A stretch of 27,195 bases of DNA from DASPKS01 sp035628035 (GTDB taxonomy: Bacteria; Bacteroidota; Rhodothermia; Rhodothermales; Rubricoccaceae). The position numbers were made by a program, and so were the translations under genes. The DNA lies in NCBI GenBank assembly GCA_035628035.1, contig DASPKS010000005.1, positions 1 to 27,195 on the forward strand, read 5' to 3'. Below the pieces are notes generated by a model. It was not told the origin of the DNA, ran no database searches, and saw nothing but the letters and a program-made list of their open reading frames with translations. Shown here piece after piece: positions 6,374 to 15,019 of the stretch (the first letter of the stretch is position 1; the number at the start of each line of letters is the position of its first letter).

Positions 6374-9346
6374 TCACGGCTGGAGGCCGGGCGCCTGGTT
6401 GCTGTCGGGGCGCGTGCCGTCGGGCGGGGCCGGGGGGCCCGCGCCGCTGGCGGCCCGGCGCATCGCCTCCGTCTCGCGGCGGAGGGACTCCGGAGACGTC
6501 CGGAGGCGCGGGTCGCCGGAGAGGAGGGCGAGGCGGTCGAGGAACGCCGAGGCCTCCTCGTAGGCCCCGTTCCGGAGGTAGGCCCCCTGGACGATCTGGG
6601 CGAACTGGGTGGCGCGCCGCTGCGCATCGGGCGAGGCGCCCGGCCCGAGGTCGCGGAGGACGAACGCCTCCATGCGGCGGAGGGTGGCGCGCACGGCGGC
6701 GCTGTCCCCCATCGCCTCGTACGCGCCCGACATCGCGTAGAGCGAGAACGCGTCGGGCGGGATCGTCTCGAAGGGGACCTCCCGCATGAGCCGGTCCATC
6801 ACGGCGCGGGCCTCGGCCGGGCGGCCCTGCGTGGCGAGGCCGAGGGCGAAATCGGCGAGGGCTGGGCGGTAGCTGTCGGCGAGGTTCCGCTCGTTCTCGT
6901 CGTAGTAGACCGACGGGTCGGCGAGGTTGCGGAAGCGGAACTTCGAGAGGCGGTCGAGCGCGATCTCGGGGACCACGCGGCCGTCCGGCCCAGCGTTCTC
7001 CGTGCGGACGGGGACCACGCGCCGGGCGAGCCCCTCGTCCTGGAAGAACGGCTGGAGCCCGAGCTCGGAGTCGCGCCCGACCGTGGAGGCGAAGTAGATC
7101 GGACGTTGCCAGCCCTGCTGCGCGTTCGCGATGAGGATGTCGAGGACGGCGCGGTCGGAGACCTGGAGGAGGCGCTGGTCGCCGCCGAAGGCGCGCCCTT
7201 CGAGCCGCCACGTCATCGTGGCGGGGACCCCCGCCGTGTCGCCGACGACCTCGGAGAGCCGCCCGCGCGGGACGGGGAGGCTCACGTCCTGCGGCTCGAA
7301 GCCGACCACGTAGTCGAGGTACGCCACCTCCTCGTCGGTCAGCGTCATCGGGAGCGGGGCGCTCTCGCGGCTCCACTGGTTCTTGAGCTGGCGGATGTAC
7401 CAGGGCGTGTTGAGCAGGGAGAGGTTCACCACGCGGACGTCGCGGCGGACGCCGAGCACCTCCTGGGCGTACCACAGCGGGAAGGTGTCGTTGTCGCCGT
7501 TGGTGAAGACGATCGCGTTGGGCGCCGTGCTCTCGAGCATGTTCACGGCGAAGTCGGTGGCGAGGCGGCGGCCCGAGCGGTCGTGGTCGTCGTAGTTCAC
7601 GGCGAGCATCCACCCCGGCACGACGAGGAGCAGCGCCGCGCCCACGACCGGCACGAGCGCGCGCCGGAGGCCCTCGCCGCGCGCCGCGAGCGCGCCCGAG
7701 GCCATCTCCATGAGCCCCGTCGCGCCGATCCCGATCCACAGCGCGAAGGCGAAGAACGAGGCGACGTAGGAGTAGTCGCGCTCGCGGGGCTGCAGCGGCG
7801 TCTGGTTGAGGTAGAGGATGATGCCGACGCCGGTGACGAAGAACAGCACGAGCACGGCGAAGGCGCGCCGCCAGTCCCGCACGAAGTGGAAGGCCATGCC
7901 GGCGAGCCCGAGGAGCAGCGGCAGGCCGAAGTAGAAGTTGTACCCGGCCCGCTCGCTCGGGGTGAGCGCGTCGGCCGGCGGGGCGTCCTCGAACAGCCCC
8001 GTCGCCCATGCGCCGCCCTGGTGGTCCCCAGCGCGCCCGACGAAGTTCCACAGGAAGTACCGCACGTACATGTACCCCAGCTGGTACCGCCAGAAGAAGT
8101 CCATGTCCGACGTGTACTGCCGGTACACGGCGACGTGGGAGGGGTCGGTGGAGTGACGGCGCGGGAAGAGGCTCTCCTCGAGGACGTAGTACCCGCTCGC
8201 GTCGACCACCGGCTGCCCCGTGCGGGGGTCCATCCGCGCGCGCCCGACGCGGCCCGTCGCGTCGTCGTACGTGGGGCCCCGGAGGAGCGGCACCGAGCCG
8301 TACTGCTCCCGCTTGAGGTAGCTCACGATGGCGTCGGTCGTCTCGGGGTCGTTCTCGTCGATAGGCGGGTCGGCCGCCGAGCGGATGAAGATCAGCGCGT
8401 ACGTGGAGTACCCCAGGAGGATTACCACGACGGAGAGGGCGACGAGGTTGGCGACGGGCTTCTTGTTCTTCTGGGTCCACCACACGGCGGCCCCGAGGAT
8501 CGCCGTCACGAGGAGGAACACGAGGAGCGGGCTGCCGACTGACCCCGCGAGGGACGGCAGCATCTGCACGATGCCGGGGTAGATCACGAAGAAGCACAGG
8601 GCCGCCACCCCCCCCGCCATGACGATCCCCAGCGCGCGGCGCCCCGTCGTCCACTCCGGCCGCTCCGCCTTCTCGAAGAACACGATGAGCGCGAGGAAGA
8701 ACAGCGTGAGCACGTTGAGGAGGTGGACCCCGATAGCGAGCCCGAACACGTACGCGATGGCGACGAGGTAGCGGTCGGCCTTCAGCCCGAACGGGTGCTC
8801 CCCCCGCGCCCGGAAGGCGGCCTCCTCGGCGACGGTCTCCTCCCGCCAGAGGAGGATCAGCCACACCACGACGGCGGTGAAGAACATCGAAAGCGCGTAG
8901 ACCTCGGCCTCGACGGCGTTGAACCAAAACGAGTCGGAGAACGCGAAGGCGAGCGCGCCGAGGGCCCCGCCGCCGAGGGCGGCCACGCGGTCGGCCACGG
9001 TCCACGTGTCGGGGTGCCCCTTCCAGATCCGCACCAGCTTGACGATGATGAGGTGCGTGAGGAGGACCGTCGCCGCGCTGGCGAGCGCAGAGACGAGGTT
9101 GACGGCGAAGGCGACGGGCTCGGGGCTGAACGCGCCGAAGAGGGGCGCGAGCATCGCGAAGAAGCGCCCGACGAGCATGTAGAACGGGGCGCCGGGGGGG
9201 TGCGACACCTCCAGCAGGGCCGAGATGGCGATGAACTCCCCGGAGTCCCAGAAGGGGGCGGTCTCCGCCATCGTAAGGAGGTACACGACGAGCGAGACGA
9301 CGAAAACGCCTGCTGCGACGAGGCGGTCGATCAGCCGGGGAGTCAT
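6374..9346 (-). CDS. DUF2723 / GT117-family membrane glycosyltransferase
   Basis: The 990-residue protein starts with a hydrophobic helix (residues ~10-27) and the family signature TAPFWDSGEFIAISALLEVSHPPGAP, whose DSGE acidic pair lies in the first outer loop, as in GT-C transferases. About ten or more further membrane helices run to residue ~580. A soluble C-terminal half follows, with helical, TPR-like repeats between ~830 and 960. DUF2723 proteins are widespread in Bacteroidota. The vertebrate relative TMEM260 is a protein O-mannosyltransferase, which defined CAZy family GT117. Attachment of sugar to exported proteins is therefore a reasonable inference, but the bacterial substrate is not known. 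It is the first gene of the operon with birA and coaX. Confidence 0.9.
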   Translation of the reverse strand: MTPRLIDRLVAAGVFVVSLVVYLLTMAETAPFWDSGEFIAISALLEVSHPPGAPFYMLVGRFFAMLAPLFGAFSPEPVAFAVNLVSALASAATVLLTHLIIVKLVRIWKGHPDTWTVADRVAALGGGALGALAFAFSDSFWFNAVEAEVYALSMFFTAVVVWLILLWREETVAEEAAFRARGEHPFGLKADRYLVAIAYVFGLAIGVHLLNVLTLFFLALIVFFEKAERPEWTTGRRALGIVMAGGVAALCFFVIYPGIVQMLPSLAGSVGSPLLVFLLVTAILGAAVWWTQKNKKPVANLVALSVVVILLGYSTYALIFIRSAADPPIDENDPETTDAIVSYLKREQYGSVPLLRGPTYDDATGRVGRARMDPRTGQPVVDASGYYVLEESLFPRRHSTDPSHVAVYRQYTSDMDFFWRYQLGYMYVRYFLWNFVGRAGDHQGGAWATGLFEDAPPADALTPSERAGYNFYFGLPLLLGLAGMAFHFVRDWRRAFAVLVLFFVTGVGIILYLNQTPLQPRERDYSYVASFFAFALWIGIGATGLMEMASGALAARGEGLRRALVPVVGAALLLVVPGWMLAVNYDDHDRSGRRLATDFAVNMLESTAPNAIVFTNGDNDTFPLWYAQEVLGVRRDVRVVNLSLLNTPWYIRQLKNQWSRESAPLPMTLTDEEVAYLDYVVGFEPQDVSLPVPRGRLSEVVGDTAGVPATMTWRLEGRAFGGDQRLLQVSDRAVLDILIANAQQGWQRPIYFASTVGRDSELGLQPFFQDEGLARRVVPVRTENAGPDGRVVPEIALDRLSKFRFRNLADPSVYYDENERNLADSYRPALADFALGLATQGRPAEARAVMDRLMREVPFETIPPDAFSLYAMSGAYEAMGDSAAVRATLRRMEAFVLRDLGPGASPDAQRRATQFAQIVQGAYLRNGAYEEASAFLDRLALLSGDPRLRTSPESLRRETEAMRRAASGAGPPAPPDGTRPDSNQAPGLQP

Positions 9347-9477
9347 GCCGTGCGGGTTAGGGGGCGGCGCGCGAACCCCCGCGCGCCCGATCCGCCCAAG
9401 TTAACCACGCCCACTGCGCTCGCACCGAGTCGGCGGGCTTGCCTGAAGCCCTATCATTAGCTGACAAGCCGCCGCCG

Positions 9478-10416
9478 ATGCGCCTCCTTCCCACCCTCGC
9501 CCTTCTCTCGATAGTACCTGCGGGCTGGACGCAGCCGGTACCGGACACCACGGACTGGCGGCGGTATTTCCCGCTGGAAGTAGGTAACCGGTGGCAGTAC
9601 CGAGCTGACCAAGGGCAGGGCAACATCTTCTACTTCGGCTACCTCGTGACGGGGACCGTGGTCCTCGAAGGGCACGAGTACTTCACCCTCATCGAGTGCA
9701 GCTACGCGGAGGGGTGGCCTCCCTTCTGCGATCCTGACGAGAACGAAGTCCGCTACAGCCCTTCAGCCGCCCTTCTGCTTGAGCGCTACGTGGTAGACGG
9801 CGTCCCAGGGGAAGACCGGTTCTTTCTAGCGCCCTGCGCGCTCGATGCGCCCTTTCAGGCGTTCGGCATCGAATGCGAGCCGCCCGGGAACGAGACGTAC
9901 AACATCACAGGGGGGTATGGGCTCGCCTACACCATCGGGTCGGACACGCTGTGGGAGGTGACCGTGAAGGACTTCCACGCGAAGGGGCAGCCCATCCGTA
10001 CCATCGCCGTAGCAGACGTGGGCGCGGTCTACCAACTCACCGACAAGGGGACGTATTCCCGGCTAGACCTCGCCTACGTCCGCGTGGGGGAAGCCGAATA
10101 CGGCGAGCCCGCGTTCGTCTTTCCTTCCGCTTCGGAGCCTAAGCCGCCCTCCACTGCCTTTGCGCTGGCGGTGCGCCCGAACCCCGCGCGCGACGGCGAG
10201 GCGCGCGTCGTCCTCACGCTGGGTGCCGCACAGGCCGTCCGCGTGGAGGCGTTCGATGCGCTTGGCCGCCGGGTTTCTATTCTCCACGACGGCTCACTCG
10301 CGGGGGGCCAGCACGCTATTAGCTTGGACTCCGCGCGGCTCGGGCCAGGCGTCTATCTCGTCCGCGCGTCGGGAGCGGGATTCAGTGTCACGAGGCCGCT
10401 CACCATCGTGCGCTGA
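9478..10416 (+). CDS. Secreted protein with C-terminal type IX secretion sorting domain
   Basis: The 312-residue protein starts at the ATG at 9478, which gives a signal peptide (MRLLPTLALLSIVPAGWTQP); 13 upstream in-frame residues look untranslated. The central part (~23-215) contains YFPLEVGNRWQYRAD, a phrase seen in many exported Bacteroidota proteins of unknown role, and four or more cysteines that may pair. Residues ~228-312 form a Por/T9SS type A sorting domain: VRPNPARDGEARVVLTL, VRVEAFDALGRRV, LGPGVYLVRA and a final ITPLTIVR-like strand. The product should cross the outer membrane by the type IX system, and its C-terminus should be removed. The function of the cargo part is unknown. 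Its stop abuts that of the next gene in the palindrome TGAGCGCTCA (10414-10423). Confidence 0.87.
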   Translation: MRLLPTLALLSIVPAGWTQPVPDTTDWRRYFPLEVGNRWQYRADQGQGNIFYFGYLVTGTVVLEGHEYFTLIECSYAEGWPPFCDPDENEVRYSPSAALLLERYVVDGVPGEDRFFLAPCALDAPFQAFGIECEPPGNETYNITGGYGLAYTIGSDTLWEVTVKDFHAKGQPIRTIAVADVGAVYQLTDKGTYSRLDLAYVRVGEAEYGEPAFVFPSASEPKPPSTAFALAVRPNPARDGEARVVLTLGAAQAVRVEAFDALGRRVSILHDGSLAGGQHAISLDSARLGPGVYLVRASGAGFSVTRPLTIVR

Positions 10417-10420
10417 GCGC

Positions 10421-10969
10421 TCAGTCGTGGCTCCAGGCGTTGCGGGCGCCGTCGAGGGCCTGCTGGAGCTGCGGCATCTCCAGCTCGCCCCAGTTGAAGG
10501 CGTAGGCGAGCTGCCCGTTCTTGTGGAACACCCACGTCGTCGGGATCCACGTGAACGGCAGGCCGAGGAACTGCTTCCGCCGGTTCGGCTTGTCGCCGCT
10601 CGGGCCGAAGTCGGGCAGCGTGAGGCGGACGACGCGCTCGGGGATGGCGTACTGCGTGAGCACGTCCTCGCCGGTGGCGTTGTCGCTCCAGACCGTCACG
10701 AAGGTGAACGTCACGTCGGGGTTCTGCTCGACGACCTCGTACCAGCCGTTCTGAAGCTCGCTGATGGAGTTGTCGCACCACGGCGCCCAGAAGTGGACGA
10801 CGTGGAGGCCGTCCTGGGCGATCTGCGCCTGGACCGCGCGCTCGGCGTCGGTCAGCGCCGTGTAGTCGTGAGCCGGTGCGGAGGTCGCGGGGGAATCGGT
10901 GGTCGGCTGGGCCGTGGCGCAGCCCATCGCGAGCACGACGAGGAGAGCCAGGAGGGAGAAGCGGGGCAT
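10421..10969 (-). CDS. Thioredoxin-like lipoprotein with a CxxS active site
   Basis: The 182-residue protein begins MPRFSLLALLVVLAMGC, a lipoprotein signal with Cys17. The ATG at 10969 is preferred to one 9 codons upstream because it puts the signal in the right place. The thioredoxin-like region has the strand GLHVVHFWAPWCDNS (residues 54-68), FTFVTVWSD, and the cis-proline segment FTWIPTTWVFHKNGQLAYAF. The usual CxxC is CDNS, so only Cys65 remains. CxxS thioredoxin folds often act as isomerases or trap mixed disulfides rather than oxidise or reduce. Periplasmic location is inferred. It follows rsmI on the same strand after 50 bases and may be co-transcribed. Confidence 0.82.
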   Translation of the reverse strand: MPRFSLLALLVVLAMGCATAQPTTDSPATSAPAHDYTALTDAERAVQAQIAQDGLHVVHFWAPWCDNSISELQNGWYEVVEQNPDVTFTFVTVWSDNATGEDVLTQYAIPERVVRLTLPDFGPSGDKPNRRKQFLGLPFTWIPTTWVFHKNGQLAYAFNWGELEMPQLQQALDGARNAWSHD

Positions 10970-11019
10970 CGGCGGTGGTGGTCCGTTTGGCGACAAGGTA
11001 GCACCATGTGGAGCCCGCT

Positions 11020-11688
11020 CTATGGCGCCCCGCCCACGACGACGACAACCTCGCCCCGTACCCGGTCGGCCTCGGCGTAGTGGGCCGCCAGCTCGGCCAG
11101 CGTCCCCCGCCGGACCTCCTCGAACTTCTTCGTCAGCTCGCGCGCGACGGCGGCGGGGCGCTCCGGCCCCAGGTGCTCCGATAGCTCCCCGAGCAGCCTC
11201 CCCAGCCGGTGCGGGCTCTCGTAGAGGACGACGGTGCGGGGCTCCTCGGCCAGCGCCTTCAGCCGCGTCTGCCGCCCCTTCTTCTGGGGAAGGAACCCCT
11301 CAAACACGAACCGGTCGGTGGGCAGCCCGCTGGCGACGAGGGCGGGCACGAAGGCCGTCGCGCCGGGCAGCGCCTCCACGCGGAGGCCCGCCGCAAGCGC
11401 CTCGCGCACGAGGAGGAAGCCGGGGTCGGAGATCCCCGGTGTGCCCGCGTCGGTGACGAGCGCGATCACCCGCCCCGCCTGCATCTGCTCGACGAGGTGC
11501 CGCGCCTTCCCGTGCTCGTTGTGCGTGTGGAAGCTCGTCCGCGGCGTCTCGATCCCGTAGTGGGCGAGGAGGAACCCGCTCGTGCGGGTGTCCTCGCACG
11601 CGATGAGGTCGGCCTCCTTCAACACGCGGAGCGCCCGGAGCGTGACGTCCTCTAGGTTGCCGATGGGGGTAGGAACGAGGTAGAGCAC
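11020..11688 (-). CDS. rsmI: 16S rRNA (cytidine(1402)-2'-O)-methyltransferase
   Basis: The 222-residue SAM-dependent enzyme 2'-O-methylates C1402 in the 16S decoding centre. The start is GTG at 11688, preceded by a GGAGG at 7 bases distance; the longer open frame overlaps the permease gene and is rejected. Motifs are LVPTPIGNLEDVTLRALRVL (residues 4-23), ACEDTRTS, the GTPGISDPG loop and LYESPHRL. Family length is about 225-290, so this is a short form that ends soon after the methylase fold. Its start lies 2 bases after the stop of the LptF/G-like gene, so the two are probably co-translated. Confidence 0.94.
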   Translation of the reverse strand: MLYLVPTPIGNLEDVTLRALRVLKEADLIACEDTRTSGFLLAHYGIETPRTSFHTHNEHGKARHLVEQMQAGRVIALVTDAGTPGISDPGFLLVREALAAGLRVEALPGATAFVPALVASGLPTDRFVFEGFLPQKKGRQTRLKALAEEPRTVVLYESPHRLGRLLGELSEHLGPERPAAVARELTKKFEEVRRGTLAELAAHYAEADRVRGEVVVVVGGAP

Positions 11689-11690
11689 CG

Positions 11691-13115
11691 TCAGCCTCCG
11701 CGCGCCTTGAACCGGCTGGCCAGTGCACCGAGGGGGTCGCGACCCGCCGGCGAGCGGGCCTCGCGCCAGAACAGCCAGAGCCCGAGCAGCCCCACGATCA
11801 CGTTGGCGGCCCACATCCCTAGCCACGGCGGGAGCATCCCCCGGTCCGCCAGCTTCTCGCCCTGCACGAGGCTCACCCAGTAAAACAAAAAGACGGCGAC
11901 GGCGAGCGTGCTGATGAGGCCCACGCCCCCGCGCGCGATGGCGAGCCCCAGCGGGACGCCCACGAGCACGAACACGAGGCACGCCAGCGCGATCGAGTTC
12001 TTCTTGTAGATCTCGACGCGGTAGCGGTCGGCCCGCTGCAGCTCCCACTCCGCCGCGGAGGCCGCCGCGTCGAGGTCGCCGCGGACGGCGCGGGCGCGCT
12101 GGAGGGCGAGGTCGAACGCGGCGCGGCGCTCGTCCACATCGAGCCCGTTGAGGAGGGGGTGGCGGTAGGCAGTGGTATCGACAGGCGCTGGCTGGGCCGG
12201 CGGCCGAGCGACGGCGGATAAGGAATCCGTCGGCCGACCCAGCCGGGTCAGGGAGGCACGGGCCTCGGCGAATCGGCGCTCGACCCCCCGTTCGAGCGAG
12301 TCGACGATGGCGATCATCGCGGAGGTCCGCATCGTGCGGTCGGAGCGGCTCTCGTCGGATCGCTCACGGCGGGCGAACAGGAGGTCGGAGAGGTCGAAGA
12401 CGAGGCGGTGGCGCGCGAAGGCGAGGCGCTCGTACCGGTTGCCGCCCTCACGGCGACCGCCCGCGGCGCGGCGGTGCAGCTCGCCGTCTTCGAGCATCAC
12501 GAAGAGGTGGGTGCCGCGCGGCTGGAGTCGGGCGCGCTTCGCGACGAGGACGGCGGCCCCACCCGGGGTGTCGGTCTGGAACAGCGTCACGCCGACGAGG
12601 AGGCCGGAGGAGTCGGGCGGGATGACCTCGGCGCGGAGGGCGTGGCCGCCGAGGCCGGTATAAAAAACGCCCGGCTCCAGGTCGAAGCCCGGCCGCTTGA
12701 GGCGGATGTCGCTCCACAGCCCGGCCAGGCGGAAGTTGGCCTCGGGGAGGAGCACGTTGTTGAAGTACGCCATCCCCGCCACGAGCCCCACCGCCACGAC
12801 GAACACCGGCCACGCGAGCCGCGGCAGCGAGATCCCTGCGCTCTTGACGACGGCGTAGGCGCGGCTCTCGGCGAGCCGCCCGAAGGCCACGAGGAGCGCG
12901 ATGAGCCACGCCATCGGGGCCGCGAGCGTGACCATGTAGGCGAGGCTGTACGCCACCAGCTCCCCGATGGCCACCAGCGGCAGCCCCTTCCCGACCAGCT
13001 CCGGCAGGTACCGCATGAGGAACTGCATCAGGAGCAGGAACATGAGCGTGCCGAAGGCCGCGAAGAACGGCCCCGGCAGCGTGCGGAGAACGGCCCAGTG
13101 GAGACGCTTCACCAT
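11691..13115 (-). CDS. LptF/LptG family permease
   Basis: The 474-residue protein belongs to the YjgP/YjgQ family, inner-membrane subunits of the LptB2FG transporter that pulls lipopolysaccharide out of the inner membrane. Three N-terminal helices are visible (~14-36, 50-82, 98-122), with the conserved PMAWLIALLVAFGRLAESRAYAVVKSAGIS coupling helix region. A large periplasmic beta-jellyroll-like domain (~125-370) follows, then three C-terminal helices from KKNSIALACLVFVLVGVPLGL (~377 onward). Within the periplasmic part a low-complexity charged stretch (~250-345) is longer than in E. coli. I cannot tell LptF from LptG. It leads the rsmI operon and is divergent from the metallo-hydrolase gene, with 70 bases between them. 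Confidence 0.88.
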   Translation of the reverse strand: MVKRLHWAVLRTLPGPFFAAFGTLMFLLLMQFLMRYLPELVGKGLPLVAIGELVAYSLAYMVTLAAPMAWLIALLVAFGRLAESRAYAVVKSAGISLPRLAWPVFVVAVGLVAGMAYFNNVLLPEANFRLAGLWSDIRLKRPGFDLEPGVFYTGLGGHALRAEVIPPDSSGLLVGVTLFQTDTPGGAAVLVAKRARLQPRGTHLFVMLEDGELHRRAAGGRREGGNRYERLAFARHRLVFDLSDLLFARRERSDESRSDRTMRTSAMIAIVDSLERGVERRFAEARASLTRLGRPTDSLSAVARPPAQPAPVDTTAYRHPLLNGLDVDERRAAFDLALQRARAVRGDLDAAASAAEWELQRADRYRVEIYKKNSIALACLVFVLVGVPLGLAIARGGVGLISTLAVAVFLFYWVSLVQGEKLADRGMLPPWLGMWAANVIVGLLGLWLFWREARSPAGRDPLGALASRFKARGG

Positions 13116-13185
13116 GTGCGGCGGAAGCTACGCTGGAACGCCGCCGGCCTCCGGCGAGTGCAGGGGCGGGATAGACCGCCCCTCT

Positions 13186-13860
13186 ATGCACGTCCAGTCC
13201 TTCGTCGTCAGCCCGTTCGTCGAGAACTGCTACGTCGTCCACGACGGCGGGGAGGCGGCGCTCGTGGACCCCGGCACGAGCACACCGGCCGAGCGGCAGG
13301 CCGTGCTGGACTACCTCGACGCGGCGGGCGTCCGCGTGCGCCACCTCCTCCTCACGCACGCCCACCTCGACCACATCTTCGGGTGCGCGTTCTTTGCGCG
13401 GCAGTTCGGGGAGACGGCGGAGCATGGCGGCTGGCAGCTCCACCCGGCAGACGCCCCGATGCTCGCAAGTGCCCTCCTACAGGCCGAGCTGTTCGGGGTC
13501 CGTGTGGACCCGCCCATGGAGCCTCCGCCTCCTGCGACGCACGCCCTCGCGGAAGGGGAGGTCATTGGATTAGGGACCGCGCGGCTGCGCGTGCTCCACG
13601 CGCCGGGCCACTCGCCCGGCTCGGTGTGCTTCTACGACGAGACAAACGGCCTCGTCCTCGGCGGCGACGTGCTGTTCGCCGGGTCCATCGGACGGACGGA
13701 CCTCTGGCAGGGCGACTACGACACGCTGATCGCCACCATCCGAACCAAGCTCCTCGTCCTCCCCGACGACACCGTCGTCTACTCGGGGCATGGGCCCGCG
13801 ACGACCATCGGCCAGGAGCGGCGCACGAACCCGTTCCTGCTCGAAGCCTACGCCGGGTGA
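13186..13860 (+). CDS. Metallo-beta-lactamase fold hydrolase (glyoxalase II-like)
   Basis: The 224-residue protein starts at ATG 13186. The zinc motif THAHLDH is at residues 57-63; later metal ligands are in LHAPGHSPGSVCFY and GGDVLFAGSIGRTDL, and the C-terminal SGHGPATTIGQERRTNPF is typical of the YcbL/glyoxalase II-like group. The family cleaves thioesters such as S-lactoylglutathione. This organism has a bacillithiol gene nearby, so a bacillithiol thioester substrate is conceivable but unproven. The stop codon is 4 bases from that of the convergent kinase-like gene (TGA-GCGC-CTA). Confidence 0.92.
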   Translation: MHVQSFVVSPFVENCYVVHDGGEAALVDPGTSTPAERQAVLDYLDAAGVRVRHLLLTHAHLDHIFGCAFFARQFGETAEHGGWQLHPADAPMLASALLQAELFGVRVDPPMEPPPPATHALAEGEVIGLGTARLRVLHAPGHSPGSVCFYDETNGLVLGGDVLFAGSIGRTDLWQGDYDTLIATIRTKLLVLPDDTVVYSGHGPATTIGQERRTNPFLLEAYAG

Positions 13861-13864
13861 GCGC

Positions 13865-15001
13865 CTAGCGGGGGTCGGGCGCGAGGTCGGGCATCATCGA
13901 GGGCGTCGCGGGGGCGTGGTGGTGGAGGAGCCGCTCCAGCGAGGCGTACACCAGCTCGCCCATCGTCTGGGCCTCGCCGAACGCCGGGTCGTCGTAGTGG
14001 TGGGCGAGCTGGGCGCCGAGGCGGGCCACATGTTCTTTTTCCGAGATGATGTCCTCCCGCATCACCTCCATGAGCCGGCCGTAGCGCTCGTGGCTGGCGC
14101 GGAGCCGCCCGGCGATGAGCGCGCGCTCCTCGCGGGCGTACTGGTCCACCGTCGTCGTCGTCATGTGGCGCATGCCGAGCTCGATGATGGGGTTGTTCTG
14201 GGGGAAGAACTGCGGGAGGTACACCTGCTTCCGCCCGTGGTGGCTCTGCTGGTCGAAGTCGATGGGGCGCATCCGGTACTGCATCTTCTCGAAGTCCGGC
14301 GTGATGTCGATCACGAAGTTGCCTGAGTGCATGTCGCCGAGGAGCCGGACGAAGCACCGCTCGTTGAACTTCACGAACTCCTTCGCGAGGCGGATCTCGT
14401 CGAAGGCGTTCGTCGGCATCGCCTCGCGGATGAACTGGTCGGCCGGGATGCCCACGATGTGCTCCTCGATGAGGGAGGTGCCGTGGACGAGGTAGGTGAT
14501 CCGGTTCGGCGAGAGGACGTGCTCCAGCTCCAGCCCGTACACCCGGTTCGCGTCGACGCGCTTGACGTAGAAGTAGTCGAAGTTCTCGTTGAGCGCGTTG
14601 ACGATGCGGACGCGGAAGGGGAGGGTGTTCCCGTAGAGGCAGAGGTCCACGCGGTCGACGTAGAGGTGCTCGACCGTCGAGAGGTCGCCGCCGCTTTTCA
14701 GGAGGGCGTACGTGAGGCGGAGGGCGTCGTGGATCTCCTGGCCCTCGGCGGGGCCGTAGAAGACCGTGTTCCAGAGGGTGTCGCGGCCGTGCTCGTCGTA
14801 GAGGGGGACGGCCTCGGCGTAGCGGAGGAGCCCGTCGTAGTCGGCGCCCTCCGCGCAGAGGCGGGTGTAGCGGCCGAGGTACTCGAGGAAGTAGTCGCTG
14901 AGGGGGTAGACGCGCTTCTTCTTCGAGATGAGGTTCCGCACGCGCGCGTCGGGGCGCAGCGCGGGGTCGGCGCGTCGGGGGGTGGGGGGAAAGTCCGGCA
15001 T
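13865..15001 (-). CDS. Uncharacterised protein with kinase-fold (APH-like) motifs
   Basis: The 378-residue protein matches no named family that I recognise. Its motif order looks like an atypical kinase: a strand with lysine, FYVKRVD (K147), an acidic helix residue in LELEH (158-160), a hinge-like LIEEHIVGIP (177-186), the catalytic-loop-like LLGDMHSGNFV (220-230, resembling HGDxHxxN of aminoglycoside/choline kinases) and a metal-binding-like PIDFDQ (246-251). The helical C-terminal third is rich in His and Met. There is no signal peptide or membrane segment, so it is cytoplasmic. It lies 18 bases after bshA on the same strand, probably one operon, which hints at a link with thiol or sugar-phosphate metabolism; that link is inference. 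The substrate is unknown. Confidence 0.85.
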   Translation of the reverse strand: MPDFPPTPRRADPALRPDARVRNLISKKKRVYPLSDYFLEYLGRYTRLCAEGADYDGLLRYAEAVPLYDEHGRDTLWNTVFYGPAEGQEIHDALRLTYALLKSGGDLSTVEHLYVDRVDLCLYGNTLPFRVRIVNALNENFDYFYVKRVDANRVYGLELEHVLSPNRITYLVHGTSLIEEHIVGIPADQFIREAMPTNAFDEIRLAKEFVKFNERCFVRLLGDMHSGNFVIDITPDFEKMQYRMRPIDFDQQSHHGRKQVYLPQFFPQNNPIIELGMRHMTTTTVDQYAREERALIAGRLRASHERYGRLMEVMREDIISEKEHVARLGAQLAHHYDDPAFGEAQTMGELVYASLERLLHHHAPATPSMMPDLAPDPR

Positions 15002-15019
15002 CCGGGAATATGGCGACCC

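Noticed and set aside
5544..9005. A 1153-codon open frame on the minus strand spanning birA and most of the GT117 gene
   Set aside because: Its first ~880 codons are Arg/Pro/Ala-rich and out of frame with the GT117 gene; only the birA end is real.
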